26,089 nt of DNA from DATBFX01 sp036558305. Lineage in GTDB: Bacteria > Chloroflexota > Chloroflexia > Thermomicrobiales > UBA6265. Of this stretch, positions 8,055 through 15,090 are shown piece by piece (the first letter of the stretch is position 1; each line of letters begins with the position of its first letter). Below the pieces are notes generated by a model. The model searched no databases, was not told the DNA's origin, and was given only the letters and a program-made list of their open reading frames with translations. The stretch is taken from positions 1 to 26,089 of the forward strand of contig DATBFX010000258.1 of the NCBI GenBank assembly GCA_036558305.1, given 5' to 3'. A program made the translations under genes and the position numbers.

Positions 8055-8573
8055 ATGCGCACCGCATCGCTCCTCATCGCGCACGTTGCCGGCCTTGTGT
8101 CCGGTCGCCTCATCCTGCACCCAACTGAACCGATCGCCGGTCGGCGGGCCGCCGCCATGGCCGGCGGCCCCGGTTTCGTCGGCTCCTGGCGGATGACCGT
8201 CTTCGAAGCCGAGGGACCGCCGACGCTCGCGCTCGCCACCCTCGGCGCCGACGGCACCGCGGTGATTGCCGAGCATCCGGTGGTGACGCCGCCGTTCGCA
8301 CCGGGGGTGGTGTTCACGAGCGGGGGTCACGGCGCGTGGATGGCCAGCGGCCCCACCACGGCGAACCTGACCTACGTCGGGCTGGGCTCGTACGGGGAGG
8401 GCGTCCTGTTCGGCACGGCGACGGCACGATCGAGCATCACCTTGAGCGCCGATGGGCAAACATTCGGCGGCGAGGTCGTCTGGGACCTCGCGGACCCGAA
8501 GGGATACCCGCTGGCCAGTTACCAGGGGAGATTCCAGGCCACGCGCATCGTCGCCGAGGCGCCGGTGAGGTAG
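8055..8573 (+). CDS. Secreted beta-rich protein of unknown function
   Basis: A 172-residue protein starting 23 bp after the DUF2182 gene, preceded by GGAGGA. The first 20 residues are hydrophobic (MRTASLLIAHVAGLVSG) and may be an export signal, though an Arg breaks the core. The rest is rich in Gly, Thr and alternating hydrophobics: FVGSWRMTVFEAEGPP, LGADGTAVI, GGHGAWMASG, and ITLSADGQTFGGEVVWDL. This repeating strand pattern is lipocalin-like (inference). It is probably the last gene of the DUF1326/DUF2182 cluster. The SWR...GHGAW pattern is seen in other hypothetical proteins of related bacteria, but no function is assigned. Confidence 0.75.
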   Translation: MRTASLLIAHVAGLVSGRLILHPTEPIAGRRAAAMAGGPGFVGSWRMTVFEAEGPPTLALATLGADGTAVIAEHPVVTPPFAPGVVFTSGGHGAWMASGPTTANLTYVGLGSYGEGVLFGTATARSSITLSADGQTFGGEVVWDLADPKGYPLASYQGRFQATRIVAEAPVR

Positions 8574-8584
8574 GCTCGGCGGGG

Positions 8585-8617
8585 ATCGCGGTGGCTGCCC
8601 GGCTCCCCTGCCGCGAT
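8585..8617. terminator. GC-rich hairpin between convergent genes
   Basis: ATCGCGG (8585-8591) pairs with CCGCGAT (8611-8617), extended inward by wobble pairs, in the 53-bp gap between the convergent secreted-protein and acyl-CoA ligase genes. The position suits a bidirectional transcription stop, but there is no T-run on either side, so the call is tentative. Confidence 0.35.
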
Positions 8618-8626
8618 GCGGACGCG

Positions 8627-10234
8627 TTAGTGGATCCTCTTCGCCTGCCCTGCCCACTCCTTGTCCCTGAGGACGAACTTCTGGATCTTGCCGGTCGAGG
8701 TCTTCGGGAGATCGCCGAACTCGATCGCCTTCGGGCACTTGAATCCGGCCAGCCGTTCCCGGCAGTGGCCGACGATCTCCTCTTCGGTCGCGGTCTGGCC
8801 CGGCTTCAGGGTCACGAACGCCTTCGGCACTTCGCCCCAGTAGCTGTGCGGGATCGCGATCACCGCCACTTCGAGGACCGCGGGGTGCGAGTAAATCGCC
8901 TGCTCGACCTCGATGGTGGAGATGTTCTCGCCGCCGCTGATGATGATGTCCTTCTTGCGGTCGCGCAGCTCGAGGTAGCCATCCGGGTGCATCACCGCCA
9001 GGTCGCCGGAGTGGAACCAGCCGCCGCGGAACGCGGTCGCGGTGGCCTCGGCGTCGGCGTAGTACCCCTTCATCGTGTTGTTGCCGCGCATGATCACCTC
9101 GCCGAGCGTCTGGCCGTCGGCGGGGACGTCGTTCATCTCCTCGTCGACGACGCGGGCGTCGTCGGCGATCAGGTAGCCGACACCCTGGCGCGCCTTGAGC
9201 CGACTGCGCTCGTCGATCGGCAACGCGTCCCATTCCCGCTGCCACTCGCAGACGGTGTACGGACCGTAGACTTCGGTCAGCCCGTAGACGTGGATGATCT
9301 CGGCGCCGAGTCCCTCCATCTGGGCAATGATCTGCGGCGAGGGCGGGGCGGCGGCGGTGCTGACGATCAGCTTGCCGGGCAGCGGTCCCTCGTGCGCTCC
9401 TGGGTGGTTCACAAGGGAGATCAAGACGGTCGGCGCCGCGCAGAAGTGGGTCACGCCCGCGGTGCGGACGAGCTGCCAGATCGCGCCCGGGTGCGGTTTG
9501 CGCAGGCAGAGGTGGGTGGCGCCCATCCCCGTCACCGCCCACGGATAGCACCAGCCGTTGCAATGGAACATCGGCAGGGTCCACAGGTAGACACTGTCCG
9601 AGGTCATCTTCGTCTCGATCAACTCGCCGAGCGCATTCAGGTAAGCGCCCCGGTGGGTGTACATCACCCCCTTCGGCCGCCCGGTCGTGCCGCTCGTGTA
9701 GTCGATCGCGATCACCTCGTCCTCGTCGGCGATCGGCCAGTCGAGCGGATCGGGGCTGCCATCGGCCAGGAACGCCTCGTACTCGGGTCCGGGAAGGTGA
9801 ACGCCGCCCGGCACCTCCGCGACGCTGACGACCGTTTCGACCGTCTTCAGAAGGTGAAACACCGGTTCGACCGCCGCGGCCAGCTCGGTATCGACGATCA
9901 GCACCTTCGCGCCGGCGTGGTTGAGGATGTAGGCGATCTCGTCGCCCGTCAACCTCGTGTTGATCGCGACCAGGATGCCGCCGGCGAGCGGCACGCCGAA
10001 ATGCGCTTCCAGCATCGGCGGGATGTTCGGCAGCAGGGCCGCGACGCGGTCGCCCTTGCGCACGCCGAGGGACAGCAACGCCGAGGCGAGCCGGTTGACC
10101 CGCTCCGCCATCTCGGGGTACGTCCACGAACGGTCGCCGTAGACGATCGCGGGTTTGTTTCGGAACACGTACGCGCTCCGTTGCAGGAAGCGGAGCGGCG
10201 TCAAGTACGAGCGATAGACCTCGGGTGGATACAT
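8627..10234 (-). CDS. AMP-forming acyl-CoA synthetase (fatty-acid/aryl CoA ligase)
   Basis: A 535-residue ANL-superfamily ligase that adenylates a carboxylic acid and transfers it to CoA. Visible motifs: P-loop YTSGTTGRPKGVMYTHRG (about 176-193), YGLTEVYGP, the hinge region GWFHSGDLAVMHPDGYLELR followed by DRKKDIIISGGENIS (about 400-435), and the C-terminal catalytic Lys in PKTSTGKIQKF. The length fits the family. The start at 10234 (MYPPEVYRSY) is preferred because GAGGTAG precedes it by 5 bases; an upstream ATG at 10258 would add 8 residues. It is divergent from the CoA-transferase-family pair, which suggests a shared acyl-CoA catabolic pathway. The substrate is not determined. Confidence 0.93.
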   Translation of the reverse strand: MYPPEVYRSYLTPLRFLQRSAYVFRNKPAIVYGDRSWTYPEMAERVNRLASALLSLGVRKGDRVAALLPNIPPMLEAHFGVPLAGGILVAINTRLTGDEIAYILNHAGAKVLIVDTELAAAVEPVFHLLKTVETVVSVAEVPGGVHLPGPEYEAFLADGSPDPLDWPIADEDEVIAIDYTSGTTGRPKGVMYTHRGAYLNALGELIETKMTSDSVYLWTLPMFHCNGWCYPWAVTGMGATHLCLRKPHPGAIWQLVRTAGVTHFCAAPTVLISLVNHPGAHEGPLPGKLIVSTAAAPPSPQIIAQMEGLGAEIIHVYGLTEVYGPYTVCEWQREWDALPIDERSRLKARQGVGYLIADDARVVDEEMNDVPADGQTLGEVIMRGNNTMKGYYADAEATATAFRGGWFHSGDLAVMHPDGYLELRDRKKDIIISGGENISTIEVEQAIYSHPAVLEVAVIAIPHSYWGEVPKAFVTLKPGQTATEEEIVGHCRERLAGFKCPKAIEFGDLPKTSTGKIQKFVLRDKEWAGQAKRIH

Positions 10235-10330
10235 CGCGCTACCTCGACCAGTGGCCATTCCCGATCAATCGCACAATGATAGATCGCGTCTCTTGTCGTG
10301 GGAGCAGGCCGGTCCGTTCGTGGCCAACCG

Positions 10331-10370
10331 CAACGAGGAGAGGTCCTTCGCCGGCGCTCAGGATGACAGG
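10331..10370. repeat. Partial copy of a dispersed palindromic repeat
   Basis: The 40 bases contain CAACGAGGAGAGG, shared with the internal part of the 2419-2553 element (CAACGAGGAGACG), and end GCTCAGGATGACAGG, typical of one terminus of the GTCATCCTGAGC-type family of bacterial intergenic repeats. The opposite arm is absent, so it is a half or degenerate copy. It lies in the 220-bp region between the divergent acyl-CoA ligase and CoA-transferase genes, which otherwise shows no clear promoter. Confidence 0.5.
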
Positions 10371-10454
10371 GGAGGGGCGCCATGCCCAAACGGGTCAGGC
10401 GACGCCCGTTATCATTCCCACGCGGGTCGAGTCCGCGCAACGGGAGTGACCGCC

Positions 10455-11279
10455 ATGACCGACAAAACAACCTCGATGCCCGAAGCGATCGGCGCCGTCG
10501 TCGACGGGGCGCGCGTCGCCCTTGGCGGCAACACGCTGCACCGTGGCCCTTGCGCCGCGGTGCACGAGATCGTGCGGCAACGGAAGCGGGGGTTGGAGAT
10601 CGTCAAGACCGCCGGCGCCTACGACGTCGATCTCCTCGCCGGCACCGGCTGCGCGGCGAGCGCGTCGGTCGGCTTCGTGGGGTTTGAAACGGTGTTCGGG
10701 ATGGCGCCTGGCTACCGGCGCGCCGTCGAGCGGGGGGCGTTGGAGGTCAAAGAGCACGCCTGCTACAGCGTCATCGCCGGACTGCGCGCCGCGATCCAGG
10801 GGATTCCCTTCATGCCGATCGCGGGGATGCAGGGCTCGGACGTGCCGGGAGTCCGCGGTTTCAAAACCGTCGTCGACCCCTACGCCGGCCAGGCGGTCGT
10901 CGCCATCCCCGCGCTCGTCCCCGACGTCGCCATCGTCCACGTGCAGGAGGTCGACCGCGAAGGGAACGCCCGCATCGTCGGCACCCGCTTCGAAGACGTC
11001 CTGATGGCGCAGGCGGCGCACCACGTCATCGTCACCGCCGAGCGCATCGTCGAAGGCGCCGAATTCGAGGAGACGCCGGAGCTCGTCGCGATTCCCGGCT
11101 TCATGGTCGATGCCGTCGTCGAGGCGCCGCGCGGGGCCTGGCCCTGCTCCTGCGCCGGCCGCTACGATTACGACGCCGAGTACCTGGCGGAGTACGTCGC
11201 GGCCGGCAGGGACGAGGGGTCGTTCCAACGGTTCGTCGAGATGCACGTCGTCGAGCCCGCTCTGGTGGGTGCGAGGTGA
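10455..11279 (+). CDS. CoA-transferase family protein, subunit A (IpdA/GctA-like)
   Basis: A 274-residue class I CoA-transferase alpha-type subunit from ATG 10455 (GGGAGTGACC upstream). Family features are the Gly-rich N-terminal strand (GARVALGGNTLHRGPCAAV), SVGFVGFETVFGMAPGYRRA, EVKEHACYSVIAGLRAA, and FMPIAGMQGSD; these resemble glutaconate CoA-transferase A and the mycobacterial IpdA. E100 (in EVKEHACYSV) is a candidate for the essential IpdA glutamate, an alignment made by eye. It overlaps subunit B by 4 bases (GTGA), so the two are translationally coupled and expected in a 1:1 complex. Confidence 0.9.
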   Translation: MTDKTTSMPEAIGAVVDGARVALGGNTLHRGPCAAVHEIVRQRKRGLEIVKTAGAYDVDLLAGTGCAASASVGFVGFETVFGMAPGYRRAVERGALEVKEHACYSVIAGLRAAIQGIPFMPIAGMQGSDVPGVRGFKTVVDPYAGQAVVAIPALVPDVAIVHVQEVDREGNARIVGTRFEDVLMAQAAHHVIVTAERIVEGAEFEETPELVAIPGFMVDAVVEAPRGAWPCSCAGRYDYDAEYLAEYVAAGRDEGSFQRFVEMHVVEPALVGAR

Positions 11280-12028
11280 TCGCCGAGCCTCGAAAGACGC
11301 AAGCAGCCGTCGAAGCGGTCGACCCGCGGGTGATGATGGTCGTCTCGCTGGCGCGTCTGCTGCGCGACGGGGAGACCGTTTTCCACGGTGTCGCCTCACC
11401 GCTGCCGATGGTCGCGATCCTGCTGGCGAAGCGGCTCCACGCGCCGAACCTCGTCTACCTCAACATCACCGGCAGCGTCGACCCCCGCCCCGACCACCTC
11501 CCCCTCTCGACCGTCGATCCCAGCCTGCTCCGGGGCACCCGTGCCCTGGTGACGTTGACCGATCTCTTCGACCTCTCCGCCCGCGGTCGCCTCGACACCG
11601 CCTTCCTCAGCGGCGTCCAGATCGACGGCCGGGGCCGGATCAACATGAGCGTGATCGGCGACTTCGCCCACCCCAAAGTCCGCCTCCCCGGCGGCGCCGG
11701 CAGCGCCGCCCTGATGCCGACCGCCCGCCGCACGATCCTCTGGCGGACCAAGCACGACCGCCGCACCTTCGTCGACCGCCTCGACTTCGTCACCGCCGCC
11801 GGCAACGTCGACCGCGTCGTCACCCCCCTTTGCGTCTTCCACCGCCGCGACGGCATCCTGGCCGTCGAATCGGTCCACCCGGGTGTAACCTCGGCGACAC
11901 TCAAGGCCGCAACCGACTTCCCCATCTCGGTCGACGACGAGATACCGGTGACTCCAGTACCCACCGAACCGGAATTGACCGCCCTGTCGGACGTCGATCC
12001 CATGGCCGTCTCCGCCAGCGAGTTCTAA
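11276..12028 (+). CDS. CoA-transferase family protein, subunit B (IpdB-like)
   Basis: A 250-residue beta-type subunit starting at GTG 11276, overlapping the stop of subunit A. The position that in true CoA-transferases holds the catalytic Glu (an ENG-type motif after the first strands) reads TVFHGVASPLPMVA here, with no Glu. This is the situation known for IpdB, part of a hydrolase that opens a steroid-derived ring. Other family signatures are LVYLNITGSVDPRP, DTAFLSGVQIDGRGRINMSVIGDF, and RLPGGAGSAALMPTARRTI. With the nearby acyl-CoA ligase, an acyl-CoA hydrolase or C-C bond-cleaving role is more likely than CoA transfer (inference). Confidence 0.9.
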   Translation: MIAEPRKTQAAVEAVDPRVMMVVSLARLLRDGETVFHGVASPLPMVAILLAKRLHAPNLVYLNITGSVDPRPDHLPLSTVDPSLLRGTRALVTLTDLFDLSARGRLDTAFLSGVQIDGRGRINMSVIGDFAHPKVRLPGGAGSAALMPTARRTILWRTKHDRRTFVDRLDFVTAAGNVDRVVTPLCVFHRRDGILAVESVHPGVTSATLKAATDFPISVDDEIPVTPVPTEPELTALSDVDPMAVSASEF

Positions 12029-12038
12029 CGAGATCGCT

Positions 12039-12086
12039 GGTCTCAACCCGGCATCTGCTGAGACTTGCAACCTGCAACTCGAGACC
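12039..12086. repeat. Degenerate copy of the GAGACC-type palindromic repeat
   Basis: The segment from GGTCTC (12039-12044) to GAGACC (12081-12086) contains TGAGACTTGCAACCTGCAACT, close to TGAGACTTGCGACTTGAGACC in the repeat at 14999-15089. The arms are short and imperfect. It sits just after the stop of the subunit B gene, where it may form a weak transcript-end hairpin. Confidence 0.5.
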
Positions 12087-12141
12087 TCGTCCTGACGCCT
12101 CGCGTCGAGCAACTCGTCCCCGATCGGTCGTCCGTACGCCA

Positions 12142-12170
12142 TTGCCATCGTCCCTTAACATCGCTACGAT
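12142..12170 (+). promoter_or_regulatory. Candidate sigma-70-type promoter
   Basis: TTGCCA (12142-12147) and TACGAT (12165-12170) are separated by 17 bases. Both differ from consensus at one or two positions. It would start transcription near 12177, about 100 bases before the small ORF at 12281. Confidence 0.45.
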
Positions 12171-12280
12171 AGTCCTAGATCGACGCGGCCTTGCTCTGGT
12201 CTCGCTGGGACTGGGAGGGTCGTTTGCGCGCCCGGTCGTAACCACTTGCTTCCGCGCCTAGGAAAGGAATAGCCAAGGAC

Positions 12281-12496
12281 ATGCTCGCTCCCCTGCCGAT
12301 CGGTGACCCCACGCCCCGTCCCAGTCGTGTCATCGCCGAGGCCCTCGTCGGGCGATACGGTCCGCGGCAGATCACCGATCTCACCTCCTCCCTCGGGTTC
12401 CCGCGCCAACTGACCCAGGTCATCGTCGCCGCCTGCACCGCCACGGCCTGCGACACCACCTGGACGCGACGCCGCAGTCCGGTCGTCGCCCGCTAG
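12281..12496 (+). CDS. Small hypothetical protein
   Basis: A 71-residue ORF starting at ATG 12281, preceded by AAGGA about 5 bases upstream and a candidate promoter at 12142-12170. The sequence starts MLAPLPIGDPTPRPSRVIAE and contains an amphipathic segment (GRYGPRQITDLTSSLGFPRQ), a short Ala/Cys/Thr stretch (VIVAACTATACDTTW) and a basic tail (RRRSPVVAR). There is no signal peptide or clear membrane helix. No family is recognised. It stands alone ahead of the rpsP cluster. Because high-GC DNA produces chance ORFs, its reality depends mainly on the upstream signals. Confidence 0.45.
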   Translation: MLAPLPIGDPTPRPSRVIAEALVGRYGPRQITDLTSSLGFPRQLTQVIVAACTATACDTTWTRRRSPVVAR

Positions 12497-12585
12497 CCTG
12501 TTTCGCAACGGAAGCAAGATTGCACTTCGCCGCGCGGTTGCGCCGCGGCGGTTCCGGCGTGCAGAAGCGACGCTCCGTCACGGCG

Positions 12586-12615
12586 TTGACGGCACCGGTC
12601 CGGCGATGCTATAAA
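12586..12615 (+). promoter_or_regulatory. Promoter of the rpsP-khpA-rimM cluster
   Basis: TTGACG (12586-12591) and TATAAA (12610-12615) are spaced by 18 bases, the best sigma-70-like pair in the window. It implies a leader of about 100 bases before rpsP. That leader contains GC-rich inverted segments (for example GGCCTG near 12640 against CAGGCC near 12662) that could fold. Confidence 0.7.
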
Positions 12616-12721
12616 CCGTCGGTCTCGCCGCCCACGGCGGCCTGCCTTGGCTTGTCTTCGACAGGCCATTTGCGTGTCATCGGGCGAACTAACCAGTCCG
12701 ACCAAGAGGGAGCACAGACGC

Positions 12722-13012
12722 GTGGTCAAACTCCGCCTGCGGCGTATGGGTGCGAAGAAGCGCCCGAGCTACCGCATCGTCGCCGCCGAAAGCACCTCGC
12801 CGCGCGACGGCCGGTTCATCGAAGCGATCGGGTTCTACGACCCGCTGACCAACCCCGCCACGATCACGCTGAAGGAAGACCGCGTCAAGCACTGGCTCAG
12901 CGTCGGCGCCCAACCGACCGAGACGGTCCGCGACATCTTCGTTCGCCAGGGCCTGATGGAGAAGCCTGCCCCGAAAGGCGAGGCTGCCGGCAAGGCCGCG
13001 GCCTCGGCCTAG
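12722..13012 (+). CDS. rpsP: 30S ribosomal protein S16
   Basis: A 96-residue S16, a component of the small ribosomal subunit needed for 30S assembly. It starts at GTG 12722 (MVKLRLRRMGAKKRPSYRIV), with GAGGGAG about 7 bases upstream. Family features include YRIVAAESTSPRDGRFIEAI, GFYDPLTNPATITL, and RVKHWLSVGAQPTETVRDIF. A short Ala/Lys-rich tail follows (residues about 80-96). It opens the cluster rpsP-khpA-rimM, as in many bacteria, and has its own promoter. Confidence 0.97.
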   Translation: MVKLRLRRMGAKKRPSYRIVAAESTSPRDGRFIEAIGFYDPLTNPATITLKEDRVKHWLSVGAQPTETVRDIFVRQGLMEKPAPKGEAAGKAAASA

Positions 13013-13143
13013 CGAGCGTCGCCGACGGTTCCGACGCATCGCGCCGTGCCGTCGTGCGGCGTCGGGCGGTGCGCTGCGTTTCGATCTAACCTCGGTCTCG
13101 TCCGAGCGCGTCAGAGCAGAACACCGATCGGGGTGGGCAAGAG

Positions 13144-13413
13144 ATGACCGAATCGATGGACGCCGCGACCCCTGCCGAGGAACTCCGGAACCTCGTGTAC
13201 TACCTCGCGACGAACCTCGTCGACGAACCCGACACCGTCGAAGTGACCGCGGAGCAGCGTGGTTCGGCCGTCCATCTCAACTTGCGCGTGCCGGAGCGGG
13301 AGATGGGCAAGGTCATCGGCCGCCAGGGCCGCATCGCCCGCGCCATGCGCACCGTGGTCATGATCGCCGGTTCCCGCCACAACCTCCGTGCCAGCCTCGA
13401 CATCGAAGGGTAA
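13144..13413 (+). CDS. khpA: KH-domain RNA-binding protein KhpA
   Basis: An 89-residue single-KH-domain protein. The RNA-binding loop GRQG (about 59-62) lies in MGKVIGRQGRIARAMRTV, and the sequence between (LVYYLATNLVDEPDTVEV) matches the KhpA/YlqC family. KhpA binds RNA, often as a heterodimer with KhpB, and influences cell division and translation in Gram-positive species. Its place between rpsP and rimM is the conserved one. GGGGTGGG lies upstream of ATG 13144. Its 3' end overlaps the proposed rimM start by 26 bases in another frame. Confidence 0.93.
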   Translation: MTESMDAATPAEELRNLVYYLATNLVDEPDTVEVTAEQRGSAVHLNLRVPEREMGKVIGRQGRIARAMRTVVMIAGSRHNLRASLDIEG

Positions 13414-14125
13414 TCCCGCCTCACCGTCCGGGGCCGCGCCTTCGGCCACCGAGGCTCCGGTCTCCGATTCGCCGGTACCCGTCTCCCCGGATGCACCCAC
13501 CAACCCCGTCTCCGCGCGACCGCCCCGGCAGAGCCGGCGCGAGCGCCGGGAACGACGCCCGCGAACCTTGCGTCCGAATCGCCTGATCGAAAGCGCCGGG
13601 CCGGATCCGGCGACGCCCCTCGCCGAGGTGCGGCTCGCCGTCGGGACGATCGTCGGGACGCACGGTATCCGCGGCGAGTTGAAGGTTCTGCTGACGACCG
13701 ACGACCCCGAACACCTGAAGGCGGTCAAGCGGGTCTACGTCGGCGAGGAGCAGACCCCCCGCCGCGTCATCGGTATCCGCTTCCACGACCGCTACGCATT
13801 GGTGCGGTTGAAGGGCGTTCCCACTCCGGAAGCCGGGAAGGAGTTCAGGGGCCAACCCGTCCGGATCGCCGGTACCGACGCCCGCCCGCTCGAACCCGGC
13901 GAGTTTTACCTCTACCAATTGATCGGCCTCGACGCCGTCGACGAGTCGGGACAACCCCTCGGCGTCGTCACCGACATCATGGAGACCGGTGCGAACGATG
14001 TCCTGGTCGTTGCCCCACCCGACGGCGGCAAGGACCAGTTGTTCCCGAATCATCCCGACGTCGTACTCGACGTGAATCCGGAGGAGGGGCGACTGGTCAT
14101 CCGGCCGTTGGTGTATTTGGAGTAG
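13388..14125 (+). CDS. rimM: Ribosome maturation factor RimM with N-terminal extension
   Basis: RimM binds S19 and assists 30S head maturation. The RimM N-domain starts near residue 80 (EVRLAVGTIVGTHGIRGELK) and the PRC-barrel domain lies at about 165-245 (EFYLYQLIGLDAVDESGQPL, VLVVAPPDGGKDQLFPNHPD, DVNPEEGRLVI). At 245 residues it is longer than the usual 165-180 because of about 80 residues rich in Pro, Ser, Ala and then Arg (RQSRRERRERRPRTLRPNR), probably disordered and RNA-binding (inference). The frame stays open upstream to GTG 13388 inside khpA. Later starts cannot be excluded, so the length of the extension is uncertain. The trmD gene that usually follows is absent. Confidence 0.9.
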   Translation: MPASTSKGNPASPSGAAPSATEAPVSDSPVPVSPDAPTNPVSARPPRQSRRERRERRPRTLRPNRLIESAGPDPATPLAEVRLAVGTIVGTHGIRGELKVLLTTDDPEHLKAVKRVYVGEEQTPRRVIGIRFHDRYALVRLKGVPTPEAGKEFRGQPVRIAGTDARPLEPGEFYLYQLIGLDAVDESGQPLGVVTDIMETGANDVLVVAPPDGGKDQLFPNHPDVVLDVNPEEGRLVIRPLVYLE

Positions 14126-14128
14126 CGG

Positions 14129-14169
14129 ACGGCCCTCACCCCCTGGCCGCGGCCGGGGGTGAGGGCCGT
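14129..14169. terminator. Bidirectional terminator hairpin between rimM and the nucleosidase gene
   Basis: ACGGCCCTCACCCCC (14129-14143) pairs exactly with GGGGGTGAGGGCCGT (14155-14169), a 15-bp stem around an 11-base loop that is itself palindromic (GGCCGCGGCC). It lies 4 bases after the rimM stop and inside the last codons of the convergent nucleosidase gene, whose TGA is read from 14136-14138. It probably terminates transcription from both sides. No strong T-run is present. Confidence 0.75.
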
Positions 14170-14972
14170 TCTCCGCGCTCCCCTTCTCGCACCAATTCCT
14201 CGATCACCCTGAGCGCCAGCCCCGCCGCTCGCCGCCCTACCTCCGCGGTCGGGAAATCCGTGAACTCGGCGACATCGCTCGCGCGGTGGTATTCGCTGTT
14301 CGAGATGTCCTTGATCGACACGAACGGCACGCCGTGTAGTGCGCAGATCTGCGCCACCGACGCCGTTTCCATGTCTTCGCAGAGCGAGTCGTGACGCCCG
14401 TGGAGAACGTCCAGACGCTCGTGCGACTGCGTCCAAATGTCGGCGGAGACGACGGTCCCGCTGTGGACGACCGGCGGGCGGTAAGGGATGGTCTCGGGCC
14501 AGAAGAGGTCGCGCGGCCAGGGTTCCGGCCGGTAGGTCGCCGCCACGGATGTGGTCACATCCAGCAGGTGCGGATCGGCCGCGAGGTCTGCCGTCACGAA
14601 CGGCTCGCCCGAAACCTCGTACTTCATCCCCACGTAGCGTTCCTCGCCGGTCGGCAGGATCTGCAGGCGGGTATGGTTGACGTAGCGCTCGCCGATGACG
14701 ACGTCGCCCGGCATGACGTCGCGGCGATGGGCGCCGGCGCAACCGTAGTTGACGACCGCCGCGGGGGAGTGGGCATCGATCACCCGTTCGGTCGCCGCCG
14801 CGGCCACGGCCACCCCCATCCCGCTGCGCACGACGACGACCGGCTGCCCGCCGATCTCGACCCATCGATCCTGCCAGATCCCGTCGCGCGCCTCTTGGAT
14901 AACCGGCGTCTGCGCAAAGAAGTGACGCAGCTCCGCCTCCATCGCGACCACGACGGCGATCGGTCCGGTCAT
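14136..14972 (-). CDS. MTA/SAH nucleosidase-family (PNP/UDP phosphorylase superfamily) protein
   Basis: A 278-residue nucleosidase-family protein. The start (MTGPIAVVVAMEAELRHFF) is typical of methylthioadenosine/S-adenosylhomocysteine nucleosidases. Further features are SGMGVAVAAAATERVI, the dimer-fold strand AVVNYGCAGAH, EDMETASVAQICALHGVPF with the ribose-binding Glu, and SIKDISNSE with the catalytic Asp. It is longer than MtnN (about 230) because of an insertion near residues 150-190 (RPEPWPRDLFWPETIPYRPP), so the exact substrate is uncertain. ATG 14972 follows GGGGAGAG. The C-terminal residues are encoded by the terminator hairpin. Confidence 0.85.
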   Translation of the reverse strand: MTGPIAVVVAMEAELRHFFAQTPVIQEARDGIWQDRWVEIGGQPVVVVRSGMGVAVAAAATERVIDAHSPAAVVNYGCAGAHRRDVMPGDVVIGERYVNHTRLQILPTGEERYVGMKYEVSGEPFVTADLAADPHLLDVTTSVAATYRPEPWPRDLFWPETIPYRPPVVHSGTVVSADIWTQSHERLDVLHGRHDSLCEDMETASVAQICALHGVPFVSIKDISNSEYHRASDVAEFTDFPTAEVGRRAAGLALRVIEELVREGERGERPSPPAAARG

Positions 14973-14998
14973 GAGAACTCTCCCCAGCCATTAAGAGC

Positions 14999-15089
14999 GG
15001 GTCTCAGGTCTCAGGTCTCAGGTCTCAAGACGTTCGACATGCCACCTGCCACGTGAGACTTGCGACTTGAGACCTGAGACCTGAGACCC
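14999..15089. repeat. Palindromic repeat with GTCTCAG heptamer arms
   Basis: The left arm (14999-15029) contains four tandem GTCTCAG-type heptamers. The right arm (15066-15089, 24 bases) is the exact reverse complement of a three-unit arm, ending GAGACCTGAGACCC. The loop holds GAGACTTGCGACTTGAG-type sequence that also appears at 12060-12086. It fills the gap between the nucleosidase start and the DUF1634 stop. Unequal unit number in the arms points to slippage-type copy-number change. Confidence 0.85.
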
Positions 15090-15090
15090 G

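Noticed and set aside
7695..10279. Long open frames on both strands overlapping the acyl-CoA ligase and DUF2182 genes
   Set aside because: Their products are low-complexity with no family motifs, and the accepted frames carry full conserved motifs.
14999..15029. Tandem heptamers as a possible CRISPR array
   Set aside because: The units are 7 bases with no spacers, and an inverted copy follows. This is a palindromic tandem repeat, not a CRISPR.
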